NCBI RefSeq assembly: GCF_014066305.1
Contig: NW_023501044.1
Location: forward strand, 884,001-948,000
Origin: Letharia columbiana
Taxonomy: Eukaryota > Ascomycota > Lecanoromycetes > Lecanorales > Parmeliaceae
Direction of reading: 5' to 3'
Length of the DNA: 64,000 nucleotides
The notes beneath the pieces are model-generated. The model was not told the DNA's origin, did not search any database, and saw nothing but the letters and a program-made list of their open reading frames with translations. The stretch's first letter is position 1, and each line of letters begins with the position of its first letter. Positions 1 through 10,562 of this stretch are shown here, in pieces. Position numbers and translations under genes: made by a program.

Positions 1-107
1 GTTAGTCGAGGCGAGGAAGGTTTACCGAGGCTTAGCGACATATATATTCGTGATGCTCTCTGCAGTTAGATCTAATCAACTAAGTGTTTCATCTACTACT
101 TTCAACA
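1..107 (+). repeat. 3' end of a Copia-type LTR, truncated by the window edge
   Basis: The first 107 bases have normal composition, while the sequence from about 110 on is RIP-damaged. The stretch at 77-107 (caactaagtgt ... ttcaaca) resembles the 3' half of the LTRs at 8296, 9049 and 63647, and it ends in CAACA, as Copia LTRs commonly do. The LTR start would lie outside the window. The sequence directly after 107 does not match the initiator-tRNA primer site seen after the other LTRs, so this may be a related subfamily. Moderate to low confidence. Confidence 0.45.
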
Positions 108-3100
108 AGTTTTTAGAATATATTAAATATTAATATTAAAGCGTTATTATTAAAAATTATTAAGATAATATTAATATTAAATTAAATTTATAATTTATAT
201 TACTATTATATTTATTATATAACTTCTAAATATTAATAATATTAATTAAATTAATAAAATTTATAAATTTTTTTAAGATTAAATTTTTAAATAAAGTTTT
301 TATAATTAAACTTTTTATTTTTATATTCTATTATAATAATAATATCTCTCTCTTAACTTCGTAATTATATATATACTTAATATATTATTTATAATTTCTT
401 AATTTTTAAAATTTTCTTTAAATTTTAAAAATTTTATTTTATTAATAAATTTATTAATAATAGTTATATAGCTATTAGCTTTAATAATATTAACTTTAAA
501 TATAAAATAAAGAGTATTAAAGCGTATTTAAACTCTTAATAATATTTAATATATATTAAAATACGATTTTAATTTAATTTTTAAGAAATAATTAGAGGAG
601 TAATAATACTCGCTTTCTTTTATTTCTAGTAATCTTTTTATAAAAAAGTAATAGTTTTTTTTTAAATATATTTAAAGTCGTCTTTATACGTTTAATATTT
701 AAAAAAATACTTCTTTAATCTTAATTATTATTAATAAAAAAAATTCTATTTATAATAAGTTTCTTATTAAGTTTATAAAGTTTTTTAATAAATAAAAATC
801 TTAAATTAATAAAAATATTTTATATATATAATATATTTATATAAATTATTTAGATATTTAAAACGTTAAAAAGATAATTAAAATATATATTAAAATAAAT
901 CTTTTTAAATCTTTTTTTAATAATATTTATAAATTATATTTTATAGTTAATCTTAAAATAAAGTTTTATAAATACTATATTATTTTTTAAAAGATAAAAA
1001 AATAATTTAATTTATATTAATCTCTAAAGATTATTTAATATTTTTTATAATAACTATATATTTATAATTATTTTTTTAAATAATTTTACTTTATATTTTA
1101 ATATCTATCTTTTATTAAATAAATTTAACGAGTTTTTTTCTTATTATATTTAAGCTTTTTCTTAATAATATAAAATATAATTATTATTATTATACTCGCC
1201 TTCGCTTTAATTATAATATAAAATATTAAAATTATAAAATAAAAGCCTTTTATTTATTTAGAGAAATTATCTAAAAAAGTATTATATTAAAAAAATTTTA
1301 AATAAATAATAAGTTTAAATAATTAGATATTATTATTTAATATAAAATTAATATAATATTTAAAAAGAGTAATCTACTATAAAAGTATTAGATTCGAATT
1401 TATTTATATTAGAAATTATTTATATAATTATTAACTTATAATTAAGCGAGATATTACTTCTTTTAAAATTTATATTAATTTTTATTAAAATTTTTTATCT
1501 ATATATTATTAAATAAATAAACTTCTATTAGATTATATTTAAAATTATTTATTAAAAAAAGTATTAAGATTATATAATTAAGAAATAACTTATAAACTAT
1601 TAAAATTATTTTTATTATATACTCTTAAATAGTAATAAAACTATTATTATTTTTAATATTAAATAATTTAATAATATCTCTTCTAAGTCTATATTCTTTA
1701 TTTTAAAAAAGAATATATATATTAATATTAAAATAGTAGTCTATCGTAATAATTATCGACTTATTAAAATTATTAATTATCTCTAAAAATTATTTTCTCT
1801 CTTTATTTATAATTTAAAAAAAAATCGTTAAAAGAGATAAATAACTTTCGTTAAAGATAAAGCTAATAATTTATTTAATTTTATTTAAATTTTTAAAAAA
1901 AATTAATTAATAGTTTTAATTAATTTAAAATTTTTAGAAAAATAATTATCTAATATATTTAATAATAAAACTCTCTTTATAGCCTCTACGACGACGTTTT
2001 TTAGATTTATTACTTACTTTATAAATAATTATAATCTAATTTTAGCGATAAATTATCTATTCGATATTTTAAGAATATATAAAAAACTCTCTTTAAATCC
2101 TCTAGCGTTATTAATAAAAGCTTTTTCTTTTAAATTTTATAAATCTTAAATCTATAAGAAGATTATATTAAATTTTTATTATAAAATATATTAGAAAATT
2201 ACTATTAAAAAAAAAGTTAATTTACTTATTATTAATAGAACTTAAATTCTAATAAATCTTTTATTAAATATATATATTTTAGAAGATTAATAAATTTATA
2301 AGCTTAAGCGTAGTCTTATAAAGAAGATTATACGATATAAAGCTTACTAAATTATTTATAATTTTAAATAATAAAAAAGATCGATTTTAACGAAATCTTC
2401 GCTTTTATTATTAAATTTATAAATTATAAAGCGATTTTTATATTAATAGCTATCTTAAACTAAGAGATTAAATAAATAAATATTAAAATTACTTTTCTAT
2501 ACGATAATATTAAGAAAATAATTTATATTATTTAATCTATTAACTTTAAAATTAAAAATTAAAAGAATAAAATATATAAGCTTATTAAGATACTTTACGA
2601 TCTAAAATAATCTTCTAAAATTTAATATAATACTTTTATAATCTATTTAAAAAAACTAAGTTTTAAATATATTACTATTAATTTCTCTATATTTATTAAT
2701 AATATTATTATTATCGCTATTTATATAAATAATATTCTATTTATAAATTCTAATAAAATTAAAATATAGAATATTAAGAATAAGCTTAATAAGAAGTTTA
2801 AGATAATTAATTTAAAATTTTATATCTATTATCTTAATATAATAATTATTAAAAATTATATTAATCGAATTTTATATCTTAGCTAAAAAGATTATATTAA
2901 GAAATTTCTAAAAAAATATAATATATTAAGCTTTACGCGTTTATCTATTTTTATTAATAATAATAAATTCTATATTATTAAAGATAATTTTATTTTTATT
3001 AATTAATCTCGCTATATCTATTAATTAAGTAATTATAAAATTATTTATATATATAATACTAAATATTTAATTTAATCTTATATTTATTATTTTAATAATT

Positions 3101-3494
3101 TTTAGATATATTTTAAATTTTAATAAATCTTATTAAAAGGCTATTAAGTATATTTTTTAATATCTAAATAATATTAAAAACTAATAATTAATATTTAAAG
3201 AAGATCTAAAATTATTTATTAGTTATATAAATGCGAATTAGATAAATAATTAGAATACTTAATATTTTATCTCTAATTATATCTTTAATATAAATAATAT
3301 TATTATTAATTAATTATTAAAATAATAATTTATTATAATATTATTCTTTTATAAAATTGATTTTTATTAATTAATTTACTATTAAAATAATCTCGATTCG
3401 AAATAATAGCTAAATATATCGTCTTTAAATCGAATACTAGTATTATTATTAATTATTATATTATAAATATAAATATAAGATTTTAATAATAAAA
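108..3494 (+). pseudogene. RIP-destroyed Copia retrotransposon internal region (pol)
   Basis: Plus-strand translation gives a Copia reverse transcriptase whose stops lie where CAA/CAG/TGG would be expected. The LYGLKQ motif is at 2593-2610 (read as LYDLK-stop). The catalytic YVDD is at 2722-2733 and reads YINN. The YLSQ-x-DYI block follows at about 2875-2925 in the same frame. An RNase H start (SYTDADW-like, read as SYINAN) is at about 3221 in another frame, so there is an indel in between. Gag and integrase should occupy roughly 108-2400, but I could not read them. The protein would have reverse-transcribed and integrated the element. Both catalytic aspartates are lost, so this copy is dead. 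The family assignment is firm; the outer limits are inferred. Confidence 0.72.
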
Positions 3495-3617
3495 GTTATA
3501 ATTATTCTTCTAAGAAAAGCTATTACTAAGATATCGAGTATTAAGCTATATTAAGCGCTAAGTTATACTAAGCCGTACTAAGTCGTAATATTAATAGATA
3601 TAGCCATAGTCATAACA
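3495..3617 (+). repeat. 123-bp dispersed direct repeat, copy 1 (possible solo LTR)
   Basis: This 123-bp block recurs in the same orientation and at the same length at 59981-60103. Differences are mostly C/T and G/A. It opens with gttataatta and closes with cataaca, so the ends are weakly inverted (GTTAT/ATAAC), as in an LTR. It lies just after the Copia RNase H relic and could be that element's 3' LTR. No matching 5' LTR was found. Confidence 0.5.
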
Positions 3618-4808
3618 AAGTTAATCGTTCGAGATATTAAGAATAGATGAATTAAAAGTAGATATAGTAATAGTCTATTAAAAGATTTATTACTTAGCTA
3701 CTTATTTATATATATCTTAGTAACTTTACGTAATAAGCTAAGTATTAATAGATAAGCGATATAGATAATAATTACGTGTAGTAACTCTACGTAATAGACT
3801 AAGTTACTAATAAATAAGCGATATAAGTATTAAGATAGATAGAGGCGTAACGTAACTAATTGGTACTATAGATAAGCGAATAAATTTAATAAACTTCTAT
3901 TAAATAATCTTTAGATATTACTACTTTTTATTAAGAAATAATTCTTAATATTATAATATTAATATAATATAAAGTTATTCTATTAATCTATATAATCTAT
4001 AGATATATATATATATAAAAGAAAGACGCGCTAAGATTTAATTAATACTAATAGCTCTATATAAAAAATTCTTCGTAATAATAATAAAGATAAAGAGGGT
4101 ATATATATAGAAAAAATTCTATTTACTCTATATAAAAATTTCATTTTTTTATTAAAAAACGATTTTTTAAAAATTTTATTTTCGGTTTACTTAATATATA
4201 TTAAAAATCGATCGATTTAAGATTAAAAGTTCGCGATATTTAAAATAGAGTAGATAAGATAAAAAGTTAAAAGAGTTTTAAATATTTAATAGCGATAGTA
4301 ATAATAAGATTAAAGAAATAGCTATTTCGATATAAAAAGATAAGTTTATAGAGTATTAAGCTTAATATAGCGACTTAATAAATAATTTAAATAGATTATT
4401 TAAGATATAAAGATTAATTAGAAATAGACTTTTATATAAATAATAAAATCGAAAGACTTAATTTATTCGAAATTCATTTATTTCTTAAAATACTATAATC
4501 GACTTTTTCTTAATAATAAGCGTATTACTAGAATACGAATAAGGTACTATTATTTATTCTTTTAATAAGATATTATCGTTAATTCTTTCTTAATCGTAAG
4601 CGTATTACTAGAATACGAGAAATAACTATTCTATAGACGAGGTTTTAAGCTAATAAATTTCCGAAAAAGCTTAAATTTATCTTTATATAAGACTTTAATA
4701 AACTTATTAACTATCTATTTATTAGTAAAAATATATTTAAAATCTATATTATTATTAGTAATCTAGTCGCGTATCTAATTATATTAAATATCGATAAGCT
4801 TAAGCTTA
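3618..4808. other. AT-rich RIP-damaged stretch with small direct repeats
   Basis: No gene is visible. Two internal direct duplications can be seen. One is a roughly 52-bp unit at 3718-3770 repeated at 3779-3830 (period 61). The other is a 30-bp unit at 4509-4538 repeated at 4589-4618 (period 80, core agcgtattactagaatacga). Part of 4141-4265 matches 8565-8745 in inverted orientation, but in shuffled order. Probably remains of unclassified transposons. Confidence 0.5.
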
Positions 4809-4930
4809 TAATATACATACACCCCCTTTTAATATATATACACCCCCTTTTGATATATATACACCCCTCCAAATCCGATTAGCTTTCGCGCGGCCGCTAG
4901 CCGTATGGGGTATAAACCTTACACATAGCT
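4809..4930 (+). repeat. Left terminal inverted repeat of the 0.6-kb MITE
   Basis: Pairs with 5287-5407. The outer part has three C5-T4-type units, and the inner part carries the NotI-like octamer at about 4890-4897 and the shared tggggtataaacc block. Confidence 0.8.
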
Positions 4931-5286
4931 TCCTAGGGAATATTGCCGAGACTCTTAATAATAGCAAGGCAAGCCTTCCCACTTCCCAGACCTCTCCTAA
5001 TAAAGTCTAAAAGGTCAGACGGTTTCAAATCGTCGAATGGTAAGGTCTTTAGATTGTCCTTCTATGGCGACAGCTGATTGGCTGGCTACCCTCTCTCGTT
5101 GCTACTAGAAATACGCCTATCGTACTCGAATATCCACTATCTATTGGCCACCTGGCCTTCCTACAGCTGAAAGGTACCAAACATAGTCTCGTTACCCTGC
5201 ATGTAGACTGGCGTACGACATCCATTTCGCTGCCGACTACCTCGCTACCGACTACCTCGCTGTCCGTCTCGTATAGCCCTACTTCG

Positions 5287-5407
5287 GCTATGTGCGGGGT
5301 TTATACCCCATGCGGCTAGCGGCCGCGCGGAAGCTAATCGAATTTGGGAGGGTATATATATATTAAAAAGGGGTGTACATATATTAAAAGGGGGTATACG
5401 TATATTA
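5287..5407 (-). repeat. Right terminal inverted repeat of the 0.6-kb MITE
   Basis: Reverse complement of the left arm with scattered, mostly transition, differences. The inner limit is taken where tagctatgtgcggggt-like pairing ends. Confidence 0.8.
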
Positions 5408-6600
5408 CTTTTCTATACTTAATATAATTATAATAATAAAGATTTTTTATTAAAATAATTATATCTTAATTATTATTAAAGATAATAATTATTTAGAGCG
5501 ATTCGTTAAGACGAATTTAATTAAAAAAAATTAAAATTAAATAACTTCTTTTATAATCTAAATTTAATTAATTAATTTTATCTCTTAAATAAATAATATA
5601 ATAATAACTTATCGCTTAAAAAATTAGTTAATTATCTTATTTTTTAATTATAAATATAATTTAAAGTTAATTTATAAATATTATAATTATTAGTTTAATC
5701 GAAATCGATATAATTAATTAAGTCTTAAAGCGAATTTTTATAAATAAGATATTAATAGATAGTTATTTTAAGATATTAAAAAATATACTTAATAGCTATA
5801 TAATAAGTTATAATAGAATTTAAAGATTATTATAAGATTATTAATATAGCGAATATAATATTAAACTTTATATTTAATATAATATATATAAGAGATTTAA
5901 TAGCTAATTAATAATTTATTAATAATTTAGCGAATACTATATAACTATTCTCGACGAAGAGTAATTACGCGCTAATTTTTATAAGAATAAATTATAATTT
6001 AAACTTTTATATTTTATAATATCTAAAAAATTATTTAATATAGATTAATTAATTTAAATATAATATTTAATTAATATAGTCGCGAGTTATAATTATATCT
6101 AAATAATAATTATAGAAATTTAAATTACTTATTTTAAATTTAATATTAAGTTAAAAAGAGTTAATAATAAGAATATTATTTATATAAAGAGTAATTATAA
6201 TATTAAAATTAAAATCGATAAATTATTATAATCGATATTAATAAAAATAAGATTAATTTCTTATATATAATTAATAAAAATATTATATTATATATATAGA
6301 AATTACTTTAAGCTATAAAATATCTTATTAAGCTTATAAACTCGCCGAGAGTACTTATTTAAAATAAAATTAATAAATAACTCTATATAAATTTTCTTTT
6401 TAACGTCTTTATAGAAGAAAGCGGTTTTAACGTTTATCTATTTTAAATCTTAATCTTCGATAGTAATTAAGATAAAGATAGTCTTATAGAATATAAACTT
6501 AATTACTAAAGCGAAGATTTTATTATAATTTAAGTCTTCGCGTTATTTAAAATTATATATTATTTATCGAATTTTATAGTAAGTAACTTAATTATTATAT
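5408..6600 (-). pseudogene. RIP-destroyed Copia reverse transcriptase
   Basis: On the minus strand the block around 6402-6440 reads NVKTAFFYKDV, the Copia DVKTAFLYGDV motif. An LYGLKQ-like motif (FYSLKQ, with Q as a stop) lies at about 6303-6320. The catalytic YVDD reads YINN at 6175-6186, followed by a YYLDIIITRDY block (usual YYLGM-x-ITRD). The order and spacing fit Copia RT. Nearly all stops fall at expected Gln/Trp positions, so RIP explains the damage. The downstream RNase H would run toward 5408, where the 0.6-kb MITE now sits. A LINE relic lies immediately upstream on the same strand. Family assignment is confident; the ends are not defined. Confidence 0.72.
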
Positions 6601-6639
6601 TTATATTTTAGAATATAAATTTATATATTTTCCGCGAAC

Positions 6640-7370
6640 TTTATTATATTAATTCTTCTTTCTAGCGTAATAGATATAGCTTTATCTCTTAAAAAGCTCT
6701 AAATATATCTTATTAATAAATTCGAAATTTCTTTTTTCTAAAATTATAAAATAGTTTTTAATAAAAGACGTTATTAAAGACTTTTATAATATAGAGAAAT
6801 AAAAGATTAATAATATTATCTCTAGTATAGTCTTAAATTATATATATTACTTCGATTATTATATCTAATATCATTTTTATAAAACTCTTCCTTCTCGCCT
6901 TTATTTATTCTAAAGAGAAAATTATTATTCTCTACGTAATCGCTTAGACGTTTAATTATTATTATCTTAAATATCTTTTCTAATATATTTAATAAAGCTA
7001 TTAATCTATATAATTTAAATTTTATATAATTATCTTTCTTCGACTTTTTTAATATTATTATATTAATTTTCTTAAACTTTTAGAGATAATATTCTTTTTT
7101 TAAATAGACTTAAAAGAGATAAATAAACTATAATAATAGTTTCTCTATTATTATTTATAGAAATCGACTTAATATCTTATTAATTTCTAGGATTTTATTT
7201 AATTTTAATCGAAAAATAATCTATAGCACTTCTCTTTACGTAAGAGTATTATTTATTTACTTTAAAAAGAAATATATTATTTTAATAATATTAATTAATT
7301 CTATTTAAGATAATTAAAAAAAGAATATCGTTTATAATATCGCTATTTTATTCTTAAATGTAATTATTAG
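6640..7370 (-). pseudogene. RIP-destroyed LINE reverse transcriptase (Tad1-like)
   Basis: Minus-strand translation of about 7085-6975 gives ILKKSKKDNYIKFK followed by YRLIALLNILEKI, the conserved LINE block (VLRKPGKxDY...YRPIALLNTLGK). Further on, 6735-6655 reads LIRYI-stop-SFLRDKAISIT, matching the L-x-FIQSFLRDR-x-T block. This is the fungal Tad1-type non-LTR RT. Only part of the RT is readable; the endonuclease and ORF1 were not found. It abuts a Copia relic in the same orientation, which suggests truncation or nesting. RIP-type stops occur throughout. Confidence 0.68.
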
Positions 7371-7650
7371 ATTCCCGCCTAGCTTTTTTAGAAAGAAGAA
7401 TTAAAAGAGAAATCTTAATTTTATACTATCGTTTTTTAAATTTTTTTTTTTTAAAATAACTATTACGAGCGTATTCTATTAGTATATATAAAAGAATAAG
7501 ATAGAGCTAAGCTATAAAACCTTGAATTTATATATATAGCCAATTATAAATTTAGAGTTACTACGCTCTTTAATTAAATCGACTAAGTTATTATAGATAA
7601 ATAAATTAGCGTTCATAATTATCAAAATCTCGCCCTCCCGTATCTTTCTT
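7371..7650. other. AT-rich stretch containing a dispersed repeat end
   Basis: No gene seen. Bases 7516-7600 (beginning aaaaccttgaatttatatat) match the reverse complement of 57215-57305, so this is probably one end of a dispersed element present twice in the window. Confidence 0.45.
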
Positions 7651-8045
7651 ATCAAAAAATTAAAGTACGTTATTTACAAATAGAATGACTTTTTTATTTT
7701 CTATTGAAATTTAAGATTTTTTTTTAAATTATAAAGCGTTATTTACGCTTTCCAAAATTTTAAGAATTTTAAAAATTTGATATAATAATTATTAAAGCGC
7801 AAGGAATTCAAATATCGCTTACTAGAGTTCGCTCGACAGCCGGACAGCTCTGATCAAAAAACAGGTATACATTATTTAATTTTAGAATAACTTTTTTGTT
7901 TTCTATTTAAATCTTAACATTTTTTATAAAGATTATAGAACGAAATGTAGGCTTTCAGATAAAAAAATAATTCTTAAATATAGTCTTATAATTATTAAAG
8001 CGTAAGGAATTCAAATATCGCTTACCTATTTACTCGATAGCCCTA
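7651..8045. repeat. Two tandem copies of a roughly 200-bp unit
   Basis: Units 7651-7852 (202 bp) and 7853-8045 (193 bp) share long blocks, including aattattaaagcg followed by aaggaattcaaatatcgctt. Each boundary carries atcaaaaaa, which also follows the second unit at 8046. The unit has no coding frame. It retains more CpA than its neighbours, so RIP damage is lighter here. Confidence 0.6.
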
Positions 8046-8238
8046 ATCAAAAAAAAAATTATGAATTTAATTTATAGGCCTTTACTCGTATTCTTAATAT
8101 ATTACTTAGCTCTCTAACTTATTCGAGTCTAGCGTATCTTAATATAGGCATTTATCTATTACTTAATATCTTTCTTTTATCTATATAACTTAATATCTTA
8201 ATTATCTTATTTAATATCTTTCTTTTATCTATCTAATA
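8046..8238. other. AT-rich spacer, nothing recognisable
   Basis: Contains two close copies of aatatctttcttttatctat (about 8167 and 8213). No gene-like frame. Confidence 0.4.
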
Positions 8239-8445
8239 GTATTAAACTTCGTATTTATCGAATTTCGCGTATAAAAGAATATATACGAAGGAGAGTATTA
8301 GAATTTAGATTACGTAACTTTTAGCGTCTTAGCGATTACGTAATATTATATATAATACGTCTTAATATATTTATATCTAGTCGCTCTTTTCTTTTATAGA
8401 ACTCTCTAATTAATATAACTAAGTATTTTATCTTATATTTTAATA
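8239..8445 (+). mobile_element. Copia 3' end: polypurine tract plus 150-bp LTR, copy 1
   Basis: The purine tract acgaaggagag (8287-8295) immediately precedes an LTR at 8296-8445. The LTR starts tattagaattt (from TGTTGAAATT) and ends ttttaata (from CTAACA). The same tract-plus-LTR arrangement recurs at 8991-9184, and the same LTR is a 5' LTR at 49986 and 63647. The tract would prime plus-strand synthesis during reverse transcription. CA to TA changes show RIP. Confidence 0.65.
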
Positions 8446-8823
8446 ATTATTAAGAATTAATTATCTAAAATAATTCTCGCGAAGAATTTTATAGTCGGCG
8501 ATATATAGCTAGAAGAATTTCTTTTAATTCTTTTAATTATCTTTATAAATATCCTTCGATCTTAAATTAATCGATTTTTAATATATACTAGATAGTTTAA
8601 AAATAAAATTTCTAAAAAATCGCTTTTTAATAAAAAGTGAAATTTAGATTATATTTAGATAAGCGCTATAATTTAATATAATCGTTTTTAGATTTCGACT
8701 TTTTACTTTATCTATTCTATTTTAAATATCGCGAACTTTAAATCTCGTATTTTTTTAATTTCGTTCGTATAGAGAAGTAGAAATATAGAGAATATATTTT
8801 TACGCTAATTACCCGGTACTAAA
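8446..8823. other. AT-rich stretch, no gene
   Basis: Parts of 8565-8642 and 8703-8745 are inverted matches to 4141-4265 in shuffled order. No coding frame recognised. Confidence 0.4.
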
Positions 8824-8948
8824 TTATCTTAATTATTCGATATAGATTTTACTTTAATTACTTAACGTTAATCTTACTTTAATTACTTAATTTAGACTTT
8901 ACTTTAATTATCTAACGCTAATCTTACTTTAATAATCTAATAAAAATC
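8824..8948. repeat. 25-bp minisatellite, five units
   Basis: Five consecutive 25-bp units start at 8824, 8849, 8874, 8899 and 8924. The consensus is close to ttactttaattacttaacg plus 5 bases. The outer units are more diverged. Confidence 0.75.
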
Positions 8949-8990
8949 GATTAAATTATTTTATCTTATCTACTCAATTCGATATTATTA

Positions 8991-9184
8991 ATATTAAACT
9001 TTATATTTACTAGGTTTCGCTTATAAAAGAATATATACGAAGGGGAGTATTAAAATTCGAATTACATAACTCTTAGCGTCTCAACGGATACGTGACTACG
9101 TCACGGGATACGCCTTAGCGCGCCCGTATTAAGTCGCTCTTTTCTTTTATAGAACTCTATAGTTAATAACTAAGTGTCTTATCT
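8991..9184 (+). mobile_element. Copia 3' end: polypurine tract plus LTR, copy 2 (LTR 3' end lost)
   Basis: Duplicates the 8239-8445 arrangement 752 bp downstream: the tract acgaaggggag, then an LTR from 9049. This copy keeps more original bases (cgtgactacgtcacgggata), so RIP is lighter. Similarity stops near 9184, after aactaagtgtcttatct, where sequence of normal composition begins. The LTR is therefore truncated or joined to unrelated DNA. Confidence 0.6.
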
Positions 9185-9491
9185 GGACATCAGGACTATG
9201 GAATTGATGTGGTTTGCTCTTGTGGTAGGGGACGGTTGATGAATGTTGTGAAAGATGAGGAAGTGTTCGAGGATGAATATGTTTGAGGCTCGGAATGGCC
9301 AGGCAAGACCATTCACCTGCTTGTTTGCCATGCAATGACCTGTCGAGAAAAGTTCTCCCTCTTCATCTCCTTCTTCCTCCAATTTTCGCTGTCACTGCTC
9401 ACTTGCAGACTTGTTGATCTCAAGCGTTCTCTTTGCAACAATGACGTTGTGTGTACCATTGTAATGCCCCAGTCCCGAAGCTGCAGACATC
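9185..9491. other. Normal-composition leader, no gene supported
   Basis: The switch from RIP-damaged to ordinary sequence occurs at about 9184. Only short overlapping frames exist here. The stretch precedes the gag relic and could be its untranslated leader. Confidence 0.4.
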
Positions 9492-9788
9492 ATGACACCC
9501 ACTATCAGTGACCGTATCAAAGATCGCTTCTCTGCACATGAACTTGACTGTGGATTTCTCATGTGGTCTCGATTAGTCACTCACTTTCGAGTTACCGGTG
9601 ACGGCGAACTCATGCGACTCACCAAAGAGTATTACACTCTGGAATACGATGAATTCGAATCCATGACCGAGTATCTCACACATATCAAGCTACTCGAAGA
9701 ACGGATTGCCGCCACGAAAGTCGTTCTTACGCCTGACAAGCAGACAATTCTCTGTCTCGCCATGTCCCTTCCCGATGAGCTCCAGTAA
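9492..9788 (+). pseudogene. Copia gag fragment (UBN2-like), first part
   Basis: An open frame of 98 codons with the layout of Copia gag capsid (UBN2 / gag-polypeptide family). It shows regularly spaced aromatic and leucine residues, an L-x5-YYTLEYDEFES-x-TEYL block at about residues 42-60, and a terminal LPDEL (residues 93-97) that in the family precedes the helix leading to the zinc knuckle. The capsid would package element RNA in the cytoplasm. The frame stops at 9786-9788. The expected continuation resumes in another frame at about 9800, so a frameshift has split the gene. Unlike most transposon sequence here it shows no RIP. The host start may lie upstream of the annotated ATG. Confidence 0.65.
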
Positions 9789-9799
9789 TTGACCAAGAT

Positions 9800-10006
9800 T
9801 TGGATGTTACGGCAGATATGACTGCTGATAAAGCACGCTCCATGCTTTTGGAAGAGAAGAGAAAGCGGGGAAAGAAGACTGGGGCGGGGGCTGATAGGCC
9901 TTTGTGTAGGACTTGTGGAAAGCTTCATGGACCCGTATGTTGCGACGAGCATCCGGAGCTGGCCCCTGATTGGCTGAAGAAAAAGAGACAATATGGTACT
10001 GGATGA
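9800..10006 (+). pseudogene. Copia gag fragment, zinc-knuckle part, frameshifted
   Basis: Continues the gag after a frame change. It has a charged stretch (LLEEEKRKRGKK-like, residues 16-27), then a CCHC-type knuckle at about residues 36-47 (C-x2-C-G-x2-H-x3-C; CRTCGKLHGPVC). A P-x2-AP-x-WL motif follows. The knuckle would bind element RNA. A further frame change at about 9990 leads into a frame (9970-10209) whose start, WMNSVNRSLHMT, recalls the Copia protease pattern W-x-DSGAS-x-HMT with the catalytic Asp lost. I infer successive indels in one gag-protease gene. Confidence 0.55.
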
Positions 10007-10443
10007 ACTCTGTCAATCGATCGTTGCACATGACAGCAAAAGCAGAGACAGCAACAGTATGTCTGCCCAATGATACTGCAGGCGCCGAAACAGGAGCATT
10101 TTACAAGGGTCTCGACGAGCCTTACAAAGACAGAGAAGGCTTTTGTCGTCACCTGAATCAACCTTGCGTGAACTTGAAAGCAAATCCCGGCTACTTGGAC
10201 GAATCTTGAGGCGAGCATTCAATCTGAAGGCCTAGGGGGAAACCTATTGTGCAAAGCATGCGATATAAAGCTCTTTTCCGACGTTCTGGAGAAGGGGGAG
10301 AGATGAATGGAAGACGAAGAGAATGGCGTACTCGGGTAAAAACCATTTGACCCGGCCAGAAAGCGTATTATAGCGTGGAGGCATTCGAGCGATCCCTTCT
10401 AGCGAGCAGTGTATCGGAGATGCGCGGAAACGCGGAAACATGT
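10007..10443 (+). other. Normal-composition stretch after the gag relic
   Basis: The first 200 bases hold the possible protease remnant in the frame that includes 9970-10209 (WMNSVNRSLHMT, residues 11-22). Beyond 10209 the sequence is ordinary in composition and no transposon domain is recognised. No integrase or RT follows, so the Copia element is truncated here. Confidence 0.35.
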
Positions 10444-10562
10444 ATATACGAGAATTTTGCGTGTACGGGAGTTCTGCGTGTACGGGAGTTCTGCGTGTAC
10501 GGGAGTTCTGCGTGTACGGGAGTTCTGCGTGTACGCGAGTTCTGCATGTACGGGAGCTATGC
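10444..10562. repeat. 17-bp minisatellite, seven units
   Basis: Exactly seven 17-bp units. Units 2-5 (10461-10528) are identical copies of gtgtacgggagttctgc. Units 1, 6 and 7 are increasingly diverged, the first at 10444-10460 and the last at 10546-10562. Since 17 is not a multiple of three, the short ORFs running through it are artefacts of the repeat. Confidence 0.92.

Larger units (their letters stand above)
4809..5407. mobile_element. MITE-like non-autonomous element with 121-bp terminal inverted repeats
   Basis: About 599 bp with nearly matching inverted ends at 4809-4930 and 5287-5407. Each end carries three imperfect subterminal units of the form ATATANACACCCCCTTTT, then a GC-rich core containing GCGGCCGC and ATGGGGTATAAACC. 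The interior (4931-5286) has normal composition and no long ORF. A 15-bp unit is tandemly doubled at 5233-5261. TA dinucleotides flank the outermost matching bases, as expected for a Tc1/mariner-class target duplication, but the AT-rich context makes this weak. There is no transposase, so it would depend on one elsewhere. It seems to interrupt RIP-damaged sequence and is itself scarcely mutated, which suggests late arrival or a length below the RIP threshold. Confidence 0.8.

Noticed and set aside
4141..8745. Large inverted repeat delimiting an element
   Set aside because: The matching pieces are in shuffled order and partly low-complexity, so they do not form proper terminal repeats.
9147..10222. 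Minus-strand open frames in the gag region
   Set aside because: They overlap the recognisable gag pieces on the opposite strand, are short, and show no family features.
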